Assembly: GCA_036674765.1 (NCBI GenBank)
Contig: JARVKI010000060.1
Location: forward strand, 124,001-188,000
Direction of reading: 5' to 3'
Source of the DNA: Seiridium cupressi
Taxonomy: Eukaryota > Ascomycota > Sordariomycetes > Amphisphaeriales > Sporocadaceae
Length of the DNA: 64,000 nucleotides
The position numbers were made by a program, and so were the translations under genes. Of the stretch, positions 1 through 10,840 are shown one piece after another. How positions within the stretch are numbered: the first letter of the stretch is position 1; every line of letters begins with the position of its first letter. The notes below the pieces were generated by a model, which worked only from the letters and a program-made list of their open reading frames with translations, had not been told where the DNA came from and did not search any database.

Positions 1-56
1 CGGGTCTCCCTTGTTCAGAACTTGTCGCGCTGACGAGAATTGGCCTTTGTGAACAG

Positions 57-258
57 CGGCAGGAAGATCATTGATATTCTCAAAAAAAACCCCAATAAGG
101 ACCCCGAGAAGTACGAGCAAGACGACATTGATCACATGCGAAAAGTCGTCGCTTACTGCAAGCGACATCTCGCGCAGGAGAGCAAAGCGAAGCAGGATCC
201 GAATAGTAAGAGTGCCAGGAGTCTGAAGAACTGGGGCCATGATCCGCAGAAAGCTTGA
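57..258 (+). CDS. DUF3140 family protein, last exon only (5' part outside window)
   Basis: This is the terminal exon of a gene that begins left of the window. The peptide begins SGRKI and ends with a KNWGHDPQKA tail after a YCKRHLAQ motif, which I recognise as the C-terminus of the small DUF3140 family; its molecular function is unknown. The exon start follows from splicing signals: a GCTGAC branch site at about 29-34 and a CAG acceptor at 54-56, and a TGA stop upstream in the same frame (31-33) rules out simple read-in. The serine codon is split by the intron. Stop TGA is at 256-258. Upstream exons cannot be seen. Family call is from memory of conserved motifs. Confidence 0.72.
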
Positions 259-446
259 GGATCTCTTGTATTGCAGTGACAGCATAGTGAACTGTACCTC
301 AGATCACGCATGAGAGTATTACTCCCCACATTAATATACACATCAGGATTGCGGGAAGTAGTGACACTCTTCTGTATGAGCTATCTAGCCATGTTCAAGA
401 ATGGTACTCCGGTGATGTTATTTGATGAGGTAACAAGACCAACAGC

Positions 447-1535
447 TCAAGTACTCCCACCGGCAATCACAGGAACCGGGCGGGTAAGCAGGTCGACGTA
501 CAAGTCGAAAAAGCGATCATTGTCAACCTTGAACACCACAGACGAAGCTGTTTCGATGGAGAGCCCTGGATACGGGTCTTCTTCCCAGACTAGTGACTTT
601 CCATAAAGTGCGTCAAAATCGCAGCTCACGTCAACGTACAGGTCCTGCACCTCCACGTCCAGACTTGGATCGTACAGCGAGGCTAAAGCGACAGTATCGT
701 AGACATAGCTCCAGCGCTCAATTCCAGCAAAAAGCGACGTAATGGCAGTAGCAGGCTGATAATCTGCGATGTAATCGTATGTTTCCTCCGACATGACGAC
801 CGTGTTGGTTACGTCCAATGGGATAATCTTTCGGGCGACATCGGCACGCAACACGACCCGTGCCGATTCGGCGTCGAACCACCAATTGGTCTCCCCAAAG
901 CCAATGTAGGAATTGCCCGGTGCGTAAATCTGTCCGCCCATGATGACAATCTCTTTTATCAGCGGGACGATGGACGGGTCCAGTCGAATTGCCAAGGCGA
1001 CGTTGGTCAGAGGGCCAATGGCCAAAAGCGACACCTGGCCGGGGTAACGGTGCACAGTCTCGATGATGAAGTCAACAGCATGCTGTTTCTGCGGAATTGT
1101 GTGCGTCGCAAATCCATCCGCGGGCGGAACGAGCTGCTGCGGCGGCGGCGATTTGTAGGCTCCGGTGTACATGGTCGCATTCCCAAACGATGCCTGCTCC
1201 AGCAGGAAAGCGTTGTAGTCGTGCAGAAATGCATTCTCTGCGCCGACGTAGACGCCGACTTCATTCTCAAGCCCGACCCGCTCGACAGCTCTCAGGCAGT
1301 CGGAGACGCCTTGGTCGAGCCACTGATTGCCTGTTACTACCGTAAGGCCCAGCAACTCCAACTTTCGGCTCGCGTGTAGCTGGGCCGCCATGGCCAAGAC
1401 TTGGCCGTCGTCGCCTATCGTGTTGAAGTCGGTGTCGATGATGATTTTCGGCCTTGACTCATTGCCACCAGTCGCATGGGCAGCCAAGCCTGAACGTAGG
1501 CAAGAGCTAGTGACGAGTAATTGCGATAACCTCAT
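447..1535 (-). CDS. Inosine-uridine preferring nucleoside hydrolase, probably secreted
   Basis: Single-exon gene for about 362 residues. It hydrolyses the N-glycosidic bond of ribonucleosides in purine/pyrimidine salvage. The family's calcium/ribose-binding start motif appears as IIDTDFNTIGDDGQ, an expanded form of the usual DTDxGxDD. Further motifs are IGPLTNVALAI and, later, ETNWWFDAESARVV, the N/E..N...D ribose-binding region. I chose the methionine at 1535 rather than the in-frame one at 1619, because it leaves a short hydrophobic leader (MRLSQLLVTSSCLRSGLAA) before the catalytic domain, consistent with a weak signal peptide. The gene lies tail-to-tail with the DUF3140 gene and head-to-tail with the GH5 gene. 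Substrate preference cannot be judged from sequence. Confidence 0.88.
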   Translation of the reverse strand: MRLSQLLVTSSCLRSGLAAHATGGNESRPKIIIDTDFNTIGDDGQVLAMAAQLHASRKLELLGLTVVTGNQWLDQGVSDCLRAVERVGLENEVGVYVGAENAFLHDYNAFLLEQASFGNATMYTGAYKSPPPQQLVPPADGFATHTIPQKQHAVDFIIETVHRYPGQVSLLAIGPLTNVALAIRLDPSIVPLIKEIVIMGGQIYAPGNSYIGFGETNWWFDAESARVVLRADVARKIIPLDVTNTVVMSEETYDYIADYQPATAITSLFAGIERWSYVYDTVALASLYDPSLDVEVQDLYVDVSCDFDALYGKSLVWEEDPYPGLSIETASSVVFKVDNDRFFDLYVDLLTRPVPVIAGGST

Positions 1536-2041
1536 GTTCTTCCAGTACAGGCCAAACACAGAAAGTTGGTGCAGATTCGAGTTTTTTTTACTCTCCTGGA
1601 CCTTTAAGAGAGGATGCAAAGCAAATGCACGTATGACAAATCAAGGATTGTTATACAAGATAGAGAGATATGCACCTCCGCTGCGGTATGTCGTACGGCA
1701 AAACCAATCAGATACGCGACATCAAACTATAAGAGTGGGTGTGCGAGGGGTGTCGGGTAAGGCTTGGTTCTGCCAAGCGTGAGTGTTGCCCAATGTGTGC
1801 CAATGAACAATCCCATGGTACAGGGCAATTAATTTCGAGCGATTATATCCTCGCTCAGATTTCCACTGCACGAGACTTGGAACGATAAACTGTCATATTC
1901 TTATTTTCTCATACCACATTCATAAACGTCCCCCATCGTCGGCTGGCGGACCTTGATGGCCAGCCTCACTGTCACTGGGCGGAAGAAAGCGACAATACTT
2001 TCAAGATATGATGTCAACTTATTATAATTAGGTTGTAGTCA
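1536..2041. other. Intergenic, nucleoside hydrolase promoter and GH5 3' flank
   Basis: About 500 bases upstream of the nucleoside hydrolase and downstream of GH5. A pyrimidine-rich stretch lies just upstream of the start codon on the minus strand. No further gene is seen. Confidence 0.6.
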
Positions 2042-3582
2042 TTAGCTAATGGTCGTGACGTTCATCGCAGCAACCCAAGGCTTCCAGTAGTTCTCTACGG
2101 TGTCTGGGTCCCTCCAGCCACTGAAGTCGAAGTTGGTCATGCCCCAGGTATCCTCGAGCCCTTGGACGCCGCTTCGAATCCTATAGCTGCCGGCCAGCGC
2201 CCACATCATCCAGCTCACACCATGTTTCTTGGTGTAGTCTTGCATGCAGTTCTGCAATGTGTCAGTGTAAAGAGTAGAGTCTTGAGCATGGCCGAATTCA
2301 GAGAAGATAACTGGAGTAAGGCGTTGCGCGGGTGGACAGTCGTTGGTGATATTGCATGCTGCTGGGGGCTCGATACCCAGAGCATTGAAACCATTCCGGT
2401 ACAGGCCTGCCTCAACGATGGCACAGTCGCCTGAGTCCAAGTCGTTGGACATGGCGTAGAGATGAAGCTCCCAAACGATTTTGTCGGCGAAAGCATAGCT
2501 GTCCAAGTCGAAGTAGACGGGATCACGACGCAACGCGTCACGGATAGCATCGCACTGGTAGCAGGGTGCGGTGAGGATGTTCTTCTTGGTAGTCAAGGCA
2601 GACAAGTCCTCGTCAAATTGCATGCCCGACCACGTGATCAAGATGTCGGGATTCGTGTCATGAATCGCTGCCGCGGCGGCGCTCATATTGCCCACCATTG
2701 TCTGCCAATTGTAGTAGAGATCCGTCACGTTCCACGACGCGCGCAGCTCGTTACGCAGGGACATTGAGACCACATTGGGGTGGTCCTTGGCCCAGTCAGC
2801 GACATAGGAGAGCCCGCGCTTCCAGTTTGTGACGTTGAAATTGTAGTCGTCGAACCAAGAGTTGCCATCGTAGTGCGAGCAGCACCACTGCGCTTTGCCA
2901 ACGTGCACGTCTGGGTGGATAAATATGCCCTTTCCCAAGGCAATCTTTGCGATGTCCGACCAAATCTCAAACCGTGTCGTCTGGGCCGTCCAGCTGGGGT
3001 TATTGGCAACAATGTTATTTGTCACCTTCGTCCCGTTCTCGTAGCCAAGGGCTAGGATCATGGAGAGTTCAAGTGATACATCATCTCCGTTCCTTTCATA
3101 GACTTCGTCGATCATCTCGATAGCATAACCCCTGCGGCGAACTGATTAACTCATGGCAATCCCAGAATGACTGCTATACTCACATGCGGATGAAGTTGAA
3201 GCCCACACTCTTGACATTAGCAAGGATGTCCTCGGCGGATGCCCATTCTAAACCCTCGGGGACCATAGTCTCTCCTATAGGACGGAAATCGTTAGTTCTG
3301 CGATGCCCAGTGAGCGTCATTCCAGCCCAACTCACCGCTCATAGGCCAGTTCACACCTGCCCAGGTCACGACATCACCTTGACTATTCACGATGTCCCGG
3401 CCCTGGGTCTTGAAGGGCGCATAGGGCCATCCGGCGGTTGAGGAATTGTCGGCTCGCGGTCTAACTTCCGTCTGCCAACGGGGCTCGTGGTGTCCTGGAA
3501 GCACAGGAGCAATCGGCACCCACGACGCCGAGATGCTTGTCGCAAGCGTGGCAACGTTAGCGAAAACAGTTGTGGACTTCAT
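2042..3582 (-). CDS. Secreted glycoside hydrolase family 5 (cellulase-like), three exons
   Basis: Exons on the minus strand are 3582..3336, 3274..3184 and 3131..2042, giving 475 residues. Both introns (GTGAGT donors; TATAG and CGCAG acceptors) close phase exactly and restore the GH5 core WPMSGETMVPEGLEW...FIRMGYAIEMIDEVYE. The acid/base glutamate is in SLRNELR and the nucleophile glutamate in VIFSEFGH, so both catalytic residues are present. The N-terminus is a signal peptide (MKSTTVFANVATLATS...). Several N-glycosylation sequons occur. This is a beta-glycan-degrading retaining enzyme acting outside the cell. The GH5 subfamily is uncertain, so cellulase should be read loosely. It shares a 1.3-kb divergent upstream region with the HET gene. 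Confidence 0.9.
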
Positions 3583-4902
3583 CTCGAACTGATGACCTCG
3601 ATGGTTTGGACGAATAGACTCAAATCACCGAAGTACTGTACAAGCTAGACTGAGAGAGCTTTTCTTTCTCTCTGCTGATCCCACAACCTTCCGACCTAGT
3701 AATGAGTACAATACCTCACAACGAGCAATTTAGAGACATTATCCGGTGCAAGTTAGACCGGCAATACTCTTTGCGCCGGGCGGGCGATATTGCTTCTCAT
3801 ATGCATTCCCCCAAGCACCGAGGATCCCCCAAAACCTGACCGACTAACAGATCGCATGCTGCATTGCATATTGCATGCGGGGTCTCCTAGCATCGTGAGA
3901 GTTTCCAGCCATCCGATATGGCTCGACTATCGGCTCCGCGACCCCCGCCAACGCTCAAAGTTTTGCGAGCCACTCACAAGCTTGAATTGACCAAGAATGA
4001 CGTTGGAGACTGCAGGGCGAGTTGGGGAAACTGGCGATGCTGGGGACATTCCCCACAGCGTTTGCGGGGTTCATCAGGGGCCATAGCCGTGGCGGCTGGG
4101 CGCTGCTCTTGGCTGCTTGGGTTTGTGGCATACAACGTCCCCAGAGCCTGCAGATCCTGTCGTTGAACGGGAAAACCCAGCATTCTCTAGGCATGCTGCA
4201 CCGAGCCCGAAAGGAAAGTCTTGAACAGCTTATATTAGTTAGATGACCCTGTTATCAACGTGGCGAGATTTGACATTTTGCACAGCAAGGGGCAAGCGGC
4301 TGGTGTCAGGCAGAGCCAGGAAACTAACATCATTCTCAGAAAGGTGAGCCTCTCGTACGGCTGTCACGGGTTTTTGACTGTTACCTGCTGTCTTCTCGCT
4401 CTTCTCGTAATCTTTCTATCCTTACAGCCTTGTGAATTGTGCGTAAACTGTTTTCAAGACGTTCCAACTCATGATACCTACTACTTCAGTTCGACGGGTT
4501 ATGAAACATCATAAGCCGACTTGAAGAGTCTATTGGGGACTCTCTCTTTTTGGCAATGCGTAAGCGGCCTGTCAAAGCAAACTTTCTCAACTCAGCTGCA
4601 CTTTAATCCCATAATAGTTGTTCGTCAATAGTACGAAAACAAAGTAAATATGTCCAAGAGATCAAGACCATGGCAAAATTCTTGAGGGAGATGCATCGCA
4701 AGACATGTATCACCGTCTGCAACGCAGTCTCTATCTGTAACTCAATGTGATCCTTCTGCCGACGTGGGATTCTTGGCCCCCAATTTTTGCGCTTCCTACA
4801 CTAGACTTGATGTCAGATTCCACATTGGACCTCCTCATCCACCAAATTTGTTCTTGGAGATTTGTGATATACTTCATTCCACAAAACGATGTTTGAATCG
4901 AA
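3583..4902. other. Divergent promoter region between GH5 and HET genes
   Basis: About 1.3 kb with short ORFs on both strands but none with recognisable motifs or closing splice phases. It probably carries promoters for both flanking genes. Confidence 0.55.
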
Positions 4903-7089
4903 ATGATTTGCAGGTTCTGTGTCAACAACATCCTGGAGTCAAGATCCAAAAAGCTTTGGGGCTTCCACCACCACAATCCCGATGATTTTGAGTCATCCGC
5001 GGCAGAAGGATGCGTCTTCTGTTCCAGACTCTTCAAACACGCGAGATTGGGGAATTTCCCAAGGTCATGCTTTGGAAGAGCGGATCCTGGAAAAGCCGCT
5101 TACAGGTGGAGTGTACGAAAGGCTGCCGGCACCAGCGAGTGCCAAGAATCCATCGCCATTATCTTCCGATCGCTGCCAGTTTGTGATGATGAAACAGAGG
5201 TTACTGATCGTCGGTATAACAACAAGAGATATCTTCCTGATGAGACTTTCTACTTATTACTAGAACAAGGTATAATCTGTCCCAGTCCCATTACGACCTA
5301 GCATATATCCCTTTTCAGACAGCTAAATGCATAACCAGACAAATTGACTCTACCGTTCTCGAACGAGCTTGGCGACGGTACTGCGTCTATCCAGTGCTGG
5401 TCTCGGGTTAGCAAATGGGTAAAGACCTGTCTCGAAGAGCACACGGGCTGTCAGCAGAGCTTCTCAGACCTCAACCTGTACCCTAAGAGGTTGGTCGATC
5501 TGGGTGCTGAAAGACTGCCTTGGCCCCCTCTTGTTGTTAGAATCGTATCCTCAGAGGAAGTGAACCAAGGAGATGCTCTACAAAGGCGATACGTCACCTT
5601 GAGCCATTCACGGGGACTGGATCCATCATTTGCCCAGCTCCAGAAAGAAACATTGGATGAATGGACACACGTAGGCATTCCCTGGGCAGAGATTTGCAGC
5701 AACAAGAACTTCATGCAAGCTATCGAAGTTGCGCGACATCTAGGCATTAGGTACATATGGATCGATTCGCTCTGCATCATCCAGCATAACTCGGAGGACT
5801 GGGAAGAAGAAGCCCCAATGATGCGCGACATTTATCGCAATTCTTTTTGCAATAACGCGGCTTCTGACTCTGCCGACAGTAAAGGCGGGCTCTTTCGTAC
5901 CCGTAGCGCTGACCAGATAGCAGCAGGAGTCTACAGAGGCGTACATGGTAGATCGATATCTCTCCTTGCTGGGAAGACATGGAGAATTATTTCAGAGAGC
6001 ACCTGGCACGGCGATCTGCTAAATGGTCCTCTGTACAAGCGTGGCTGGGTTTTCCAAGAACGCATGCTGGCACCGCGCATTCTGCATTACTCTAAGGAGC
6101 AAGCATTCTGGGACTGCGCAACGATAAGTGCTTGCGAAAGTTTCCCACACGGCCTCCCGCAACAGCTTGACACCTTCGCGCGGGTAGACCGACGGTGGCG
6201 AAGCTGGCTCCGGGCACCGGCGCATGCTCAACATATGAACGTTGACGAATTTTGGTCCTCTGCTGTACGCACGTATACCAGCAACCACCTCACGTTTCAT
6301 AAGTACAAGTTAAAGGCGATATACGGCGTTGGCTCTATTGTGGCCGAGGCACAACGGGGGAGCTGGGGCGATTGGGTGGCTGGACTTTGGTCTAGCCGCC
6401 TGGAAGACTATTTGACCTGGAGTGTTTTCAACCCTCAAGAGGCAACGCGACCCAGTTCGGGGCTAGGTTCTGGGGCAGCTTTCCCTACTTGGTCATGGGC
6501 GTCTGTTGAAGGCGCTGTTCAACTAGCAAAGTTGTGCGCTCCTTCACCACTTTACATCTTGGCGAATCTCACTGGAGGACGTATATCTTTTCCAAAGCTG
6601 TCTAATTATGTTCATGATCCATTCGCCGCTACGAAACTGGAACTACGTTGCCATGTAGGGTCTGGTGTCTTGAGGCATCAACACAAACATGATCGATTGG
6701 TTTTAGAGGTTGCAGGTGCTGCCGAAGGCGAGGAAGGCTTTATTCAAGTTCTCCCGGATACATCGTTAGCAGTGGATGGGACTTATGAGTTCTTGGTTCT
6801 TCTCGTGTCTAAAGAGCCCCTGAAGCTCCGCACACAAGATGGGCGCGTGGTTGTTAGAGGCTTTGGCGAAGACGACACCAGCATAGAGTTTAATTATTCT
6901 GGTTTCGGTCTCCTGATTGAAAGGGAGAATAGTCGAGCTCACCATTACAGGCGTATTGGAGTCATCAAGTTTTCAGAGCTCAATTTAACGCAATGGCAAG
7001 AAGCTCGTCAGGCCTGTGGCGACTCTGATGACAACAGAGAGGAGCTCAGTCCACTGTCTATGAGTGCGAAGCTGTTGTGGCTGGTTTAG
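4903..7089 (+). CDS. HET domain protein (heterokaryon incompatibility), two exons
   Basis: Exons 4903..5269 and 5339..7089 give about 705 residues. The 69-nt intron (donor GTATAA, acceptor CCAG) has matching phase and joins LLEQ-D-KLTLPF. The N-terminus has two CxxC pairs (CRFC and GCVFC) typical of fungal HET proteins. The HET domain follows: motif 1 YVTLSHSRG, motif 2 ARHLGIRYIWIDSLCIIQ with MMRDIYRNS, and motif 3 RGWVFQERMLAPRILHYS. HET domains trigger a lethal reaction after non-self fusion and are distantly TIR-like. The usual LSHCWG of motif 1 reads LSHSRG here, losing Cys and Trp. The C-terminal 300 residues show the weakly conserved tail usual in this family. The start at 4903 is the least certain point. 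Stop is TAG. Confidence 0.9.
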
Positions 7090-7478
7090 TTTGGGGGTTC
7101 TTGATCATGCCAGGCAAATTTAATTTCTTGTTTATTTCATTGAGAAGTGAAGATTCATACGAGCTCATACTACGGTGTCATTTCCCATGAAGTCATGTTT
7201 GAAGGACTTTGTTATTTTATATGCTGCGAAAATCATTATAATTATTCCATATATTTTCAAGTTCGCCTCTATCTTAACGCAGAGAACGATTGCGCGCTTG
7301 GGCAGCCCAATGCCACTGTCCCTTTCTTTGGTACACTGCAGAATAAAAGGTCAGCTATCGCCTCTGGAGCTGTTCGTTTGCAGAATCTGAACACAGTCTC
7401 TTAAGTCATGAAGACTAAGAAAGCAACTCCCACCTTGGGCACACCATAGAGGATATTGCAAAGATTATCAGATGTCAC
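7090..7478. other. Convergent intergenic region (HET / S41 peptidase)
   Basis: 388 bases between two converging genes. On the minus strand the peptidase stop codon sits inside a consensus donor (TG|GTAAGTG) with possible acceptors near 7432, so a further 3' exon is possible. Confidence 0.5.
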
Positions 7479-10197
7479 TTACCAGTATCCTCTCTGGACG
7501 ACTCTTCCTGTGAGACCAGATTTTGTAGGTGCCAGTAAGCTATCTGTTTGCGGGGTTTCAATAAACAGGCTGGGGCTGCAATATGGCGCATCGCTTCCGC
7601 AGCCGGTGTGTCCTACATTACAGGCCCTTACACATGCATCGATGACCGCAGATTTCGTTCCATCTGCGCACCCAACAGTGATTGGCTGACATGTCGATAT
7701 TCCTCGGATACACTGCACTGGGTCGAATGGATCACAAGGTACCACTGGTGCCTTGCGGCTGGGTAGAGTTTGTTTATCGACCAAAGGGGCCAAATCCGAT
7801 AACCTATCTGCAGAGTCAGGATCCATGAAAGACCCTACTGCAGGAATGTCAGGCGTGACAGCCGTGTTTTGTGGCGGCGGTTTAGGGACCATTGCCGCAT
7901 CCGCCGAAGTTGCTGTATATCCCGTCGAATCTGGAACGCAACATGAATTGTCATTCCATATAGCGTTCGCGACGTCGTGCCACAAGTTCGTCATGTTGAG
8001 AAAGTTGTCCAGTGTATAATACAGTCGACAGTCAGCTGCTAGATATTCGAATTGGAGCGGCGGCCCACCAGGATTATCCGCACTGCGCACTTGGTCACGA
8101 AGGTTGAAGCCTGCCTGTGTGATAAACATGCCTGTATCTTCGCGACTCGGCAATTGAGCTTCTTTGGCACCGTCATACCTGATTGCATCCTGGAAGTCCT
8201 GGTCGAGCAAGAGAGCGTCATAGGCGCGGGCTCCTCTGCTACCACTCACTGCTTGCATCGGACCTGTCTGCGGTCTCCCACCCACTACGACAGTGCGTGC
8301 GCCAGCTTGATGTGTCATCATCTCCACGAACAAGCTGCAAGTAGAGGAGCACATGCCGTCGGTGAGGATGACCACGTCTTCGGCTTTCCAGGGGCCTGGT
8401 CCGGCAGGTTCAGCGCCGGGGATGTACTCCGCCGGAAACCATCCTTCGAAAGCGGCTTCATCAAAAAGTACGTTTGCCAGATCATATCTCTCCGTCAGAG
8501 AAAACAGATCTCCGTTTTCTTCCAATGGGCCAAAGTATTCTGGGCCACGAAGTAAAGTTTTTACCAGTAGCCGCATTTAGACGATCAACAAGTACCCATT
8601 CGTCAGAGGCAAGGAATTGCTTCAACTCTTGGTCATCATCCTCTGTAGAGAACAGACTTGACCAAAAGTTGGTTTGTGTCGCCCAAGACGTCCGCCAAAG
8701 CATGACTGCGTCTTCTGCTGCCAGAAATGGCTCAACTCCAGGAAATATTGATCTAAAGGTGGTGAATGCCAATAGTGGTGTCCCTCCAGAGTTCCCTTGA
8801 AGATCAACTATCAGCCGCTTCGTGCCCCGCCCCTGCGCTTGAGACAAGGAATCGTCGATGGTTGAGCTGAAATTGCCCACTGCGAAACCTGACTCGTCAA
8901 AGGTAGGAAAACTGAGGACAGCAGTCGAGATATCGTCCAGGAAGTAACCCGTAACGTAACCAGTGCCCTCGAGGTCGATTTGCATAACGTCCGCAGCTGG
9001 GTATTCCCCTGCTGTAATGTTGACCCAGCCACGTGAGAAATCTCGAGATACTTGGGCCGGGCTTCCAGCGCCGAAGCTCGAATTCCACATTGGTGGCAGT
9101 GGGACTTCAAAAATTGATGGCGGAGTAAGCCCAAGTACGAAATAATTGAAGTAGTCGCCACCCGTGGTCAGGGGCCCAGTAAAATCCGTGTTGGTGTAGA
9201 CGGCTACCCAAGGTGTCGGTAATGTTGTACCATTAGCGAAAGTGAAGTTGAGCCAGGGGCCTTCGTAGAAGGTTGCTCCTCCTGAGAAGCTCGTGAGGCT
9301 TCCGATTACCGTCTGGACCGGACTGTACATGAGTTGATTCCAGTCTGCGTGGGGTTCGAGCATGCCGATAGAGTTCAGGGCAGCGAATCTCGTCAGATAC
9401 TCTACCGTATCTACACCGTTGATCTGTGTCACAGGCGAGATGTTCATACCGGTTTGCTGTCGGTAGGAGACATCATCTAAAGAGACTCGCATCAGCCATA
9501 TCTTCAGTCAGCTATCTGGGCCGATGCTACGGACCGTAAATATAGATTTGTGGAGTACCTGACCCATCTGCAGCGGTGACTAGATCGTAAATGCTTGCGA
9601 AGGAAAAAGATGCCATTATACCAGCGTACAAGCTGACATGTGCATCGTGAAAAGAATACACCAACTTCACCAAGTCCGCTTCGAAGGTATACCTGTGATG
9701 AATGAGTTCCTGGTTGCCTCCACAGTTTCATACCTACCTACTGGTTCTTATACACGCCGGCCGTCACATTATTCCTGATCTGCTCCAAAGCTCCCACGAC
9801 GTCAACAGCGGGCTGTTGGTAACCAACTGGCGGATCTTTCAGATAAGCTAATGTACTCTGAAACTGAATGGTCATATTATAGTAATCGATGAAGCGCAAA
9901 GCCACGGCTTGGTTAATCGGAACGCTTGTGAGACAATCGAAGGCATCGGACGCGAAGAAAAATATTTGTCCTGGGACTATTGTTAGTACAGGTAGCCAAC
10001 GCGATAGCTATACTCGCTAAGTTCATACCTTCATTCACCGAGTCGATGATATCCCCACAAATGGTTGGGTTAGCCACGGGAGCACTCGTAGTTGCAGTTG
10101 TTTTTTGTCTAGGAAGGTAATGCGGAAACGGAGTTGGCTCCACGAAACTCGCGAGGAGCAAAAAGAATAAAAACAAGAGAAAAGTTGTTATTGACAT
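7479..10197 (-). CDS. Secreted S41-family serine peptidase (UstP/CPAF-like), one apparent frameshift
   Basis: Minus-strand exons are 10197..10029, 9970..9742, 9692..9535 and 9476..7479. All three introns close phase, giving about 850 residues if one base is discounted near 8541-8547. A signal peptide (MSITTFLLFLFFLLLASF) leads. The CPAF-type region follows, with the HDAH histidine motif in exon 3, a PDZ-like stretch (SPVTQINGVDTVEYL), LIVDLQGNSGG, and the LTDGMCSSTCSLF segment that carries the nucleophile serine in this family. Family members hydrolyse proteins outside the cell; one (UstP) sits in the ustiloxin cluster, but no RiPP precursor or UstY oxidase is seen here. A cysteine-rich tail (about nine Cys in the last 110 residues) is unusual. 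The frame break means the gene may be inactive or the sequence may have an error. Confidence 0.82.
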
Positions 10198-10840
10198 TTT
10201 CGTGTGCTGTTTCTGTCTGAGGAACGCATTTATTATAATTACATCTTTGGATTCGCGAGCGGTATAGGAGGCAACGGTCCAGACGTCCAGTTCATGCGAC
10301 CATTTAAGTTCATACGATACTATTTCAGCCTCACGGAGATCCATGGTGGAAAACAAATACTTGTACTCATTTGGCATTTGGCATCTTCATCAACATCTGA
10401 TAAGCACTAACGTGCGGCTGAGAATTGAACTTGGGTGCTGTGCCACCAATCCATCATGGAAACATGGAGTGTGCATTGGTGTATGTTTCACCCCCAGTCC
10501 CAAAGCGCTTGCAGATGCCTCTGATAATATCCCTTGCCACATTTACTCAGCCTCTCACTGGTCTTCTTATATATCAGAATCCTTCGCCAAGGCTGGTGGG
10601 TCTCGGACAGGGCCGTTGACCGTTTCAATCGGCTCCGACTATGATTTGGCCCCCAAAGGGTTCAGCTGGCCACAATCGCATTGTGGAAGGCTGTCTAGCA
10701 TCCCAGGACTCGGGCTCGACACAACTGAATAGCCACTACCATACTCCCACGGCAGCGCTTCCCCAAACATATGTAAAATCATCATAGGTTCTAGAGAGCG
10801 CAGTTTGAAAGGGTGCCTCCCGAACGCATAACAGAAGATC
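10198..10840. other. Divergent intergenic region (S41 peptidase / NACHT remnant)
   Basis: 640 bases. Short ORFs only, none recognisable. Likely holds the peptidase promoter. Confidence 0.5.

Noticed and set aside
8552..8576. 25-nt GT-AG segment as an intron in the S41 gene
   Set aside because: Below any normal fungal intron length and it would delete the family-like NFTSW motif; a one-base frame break is simpler.
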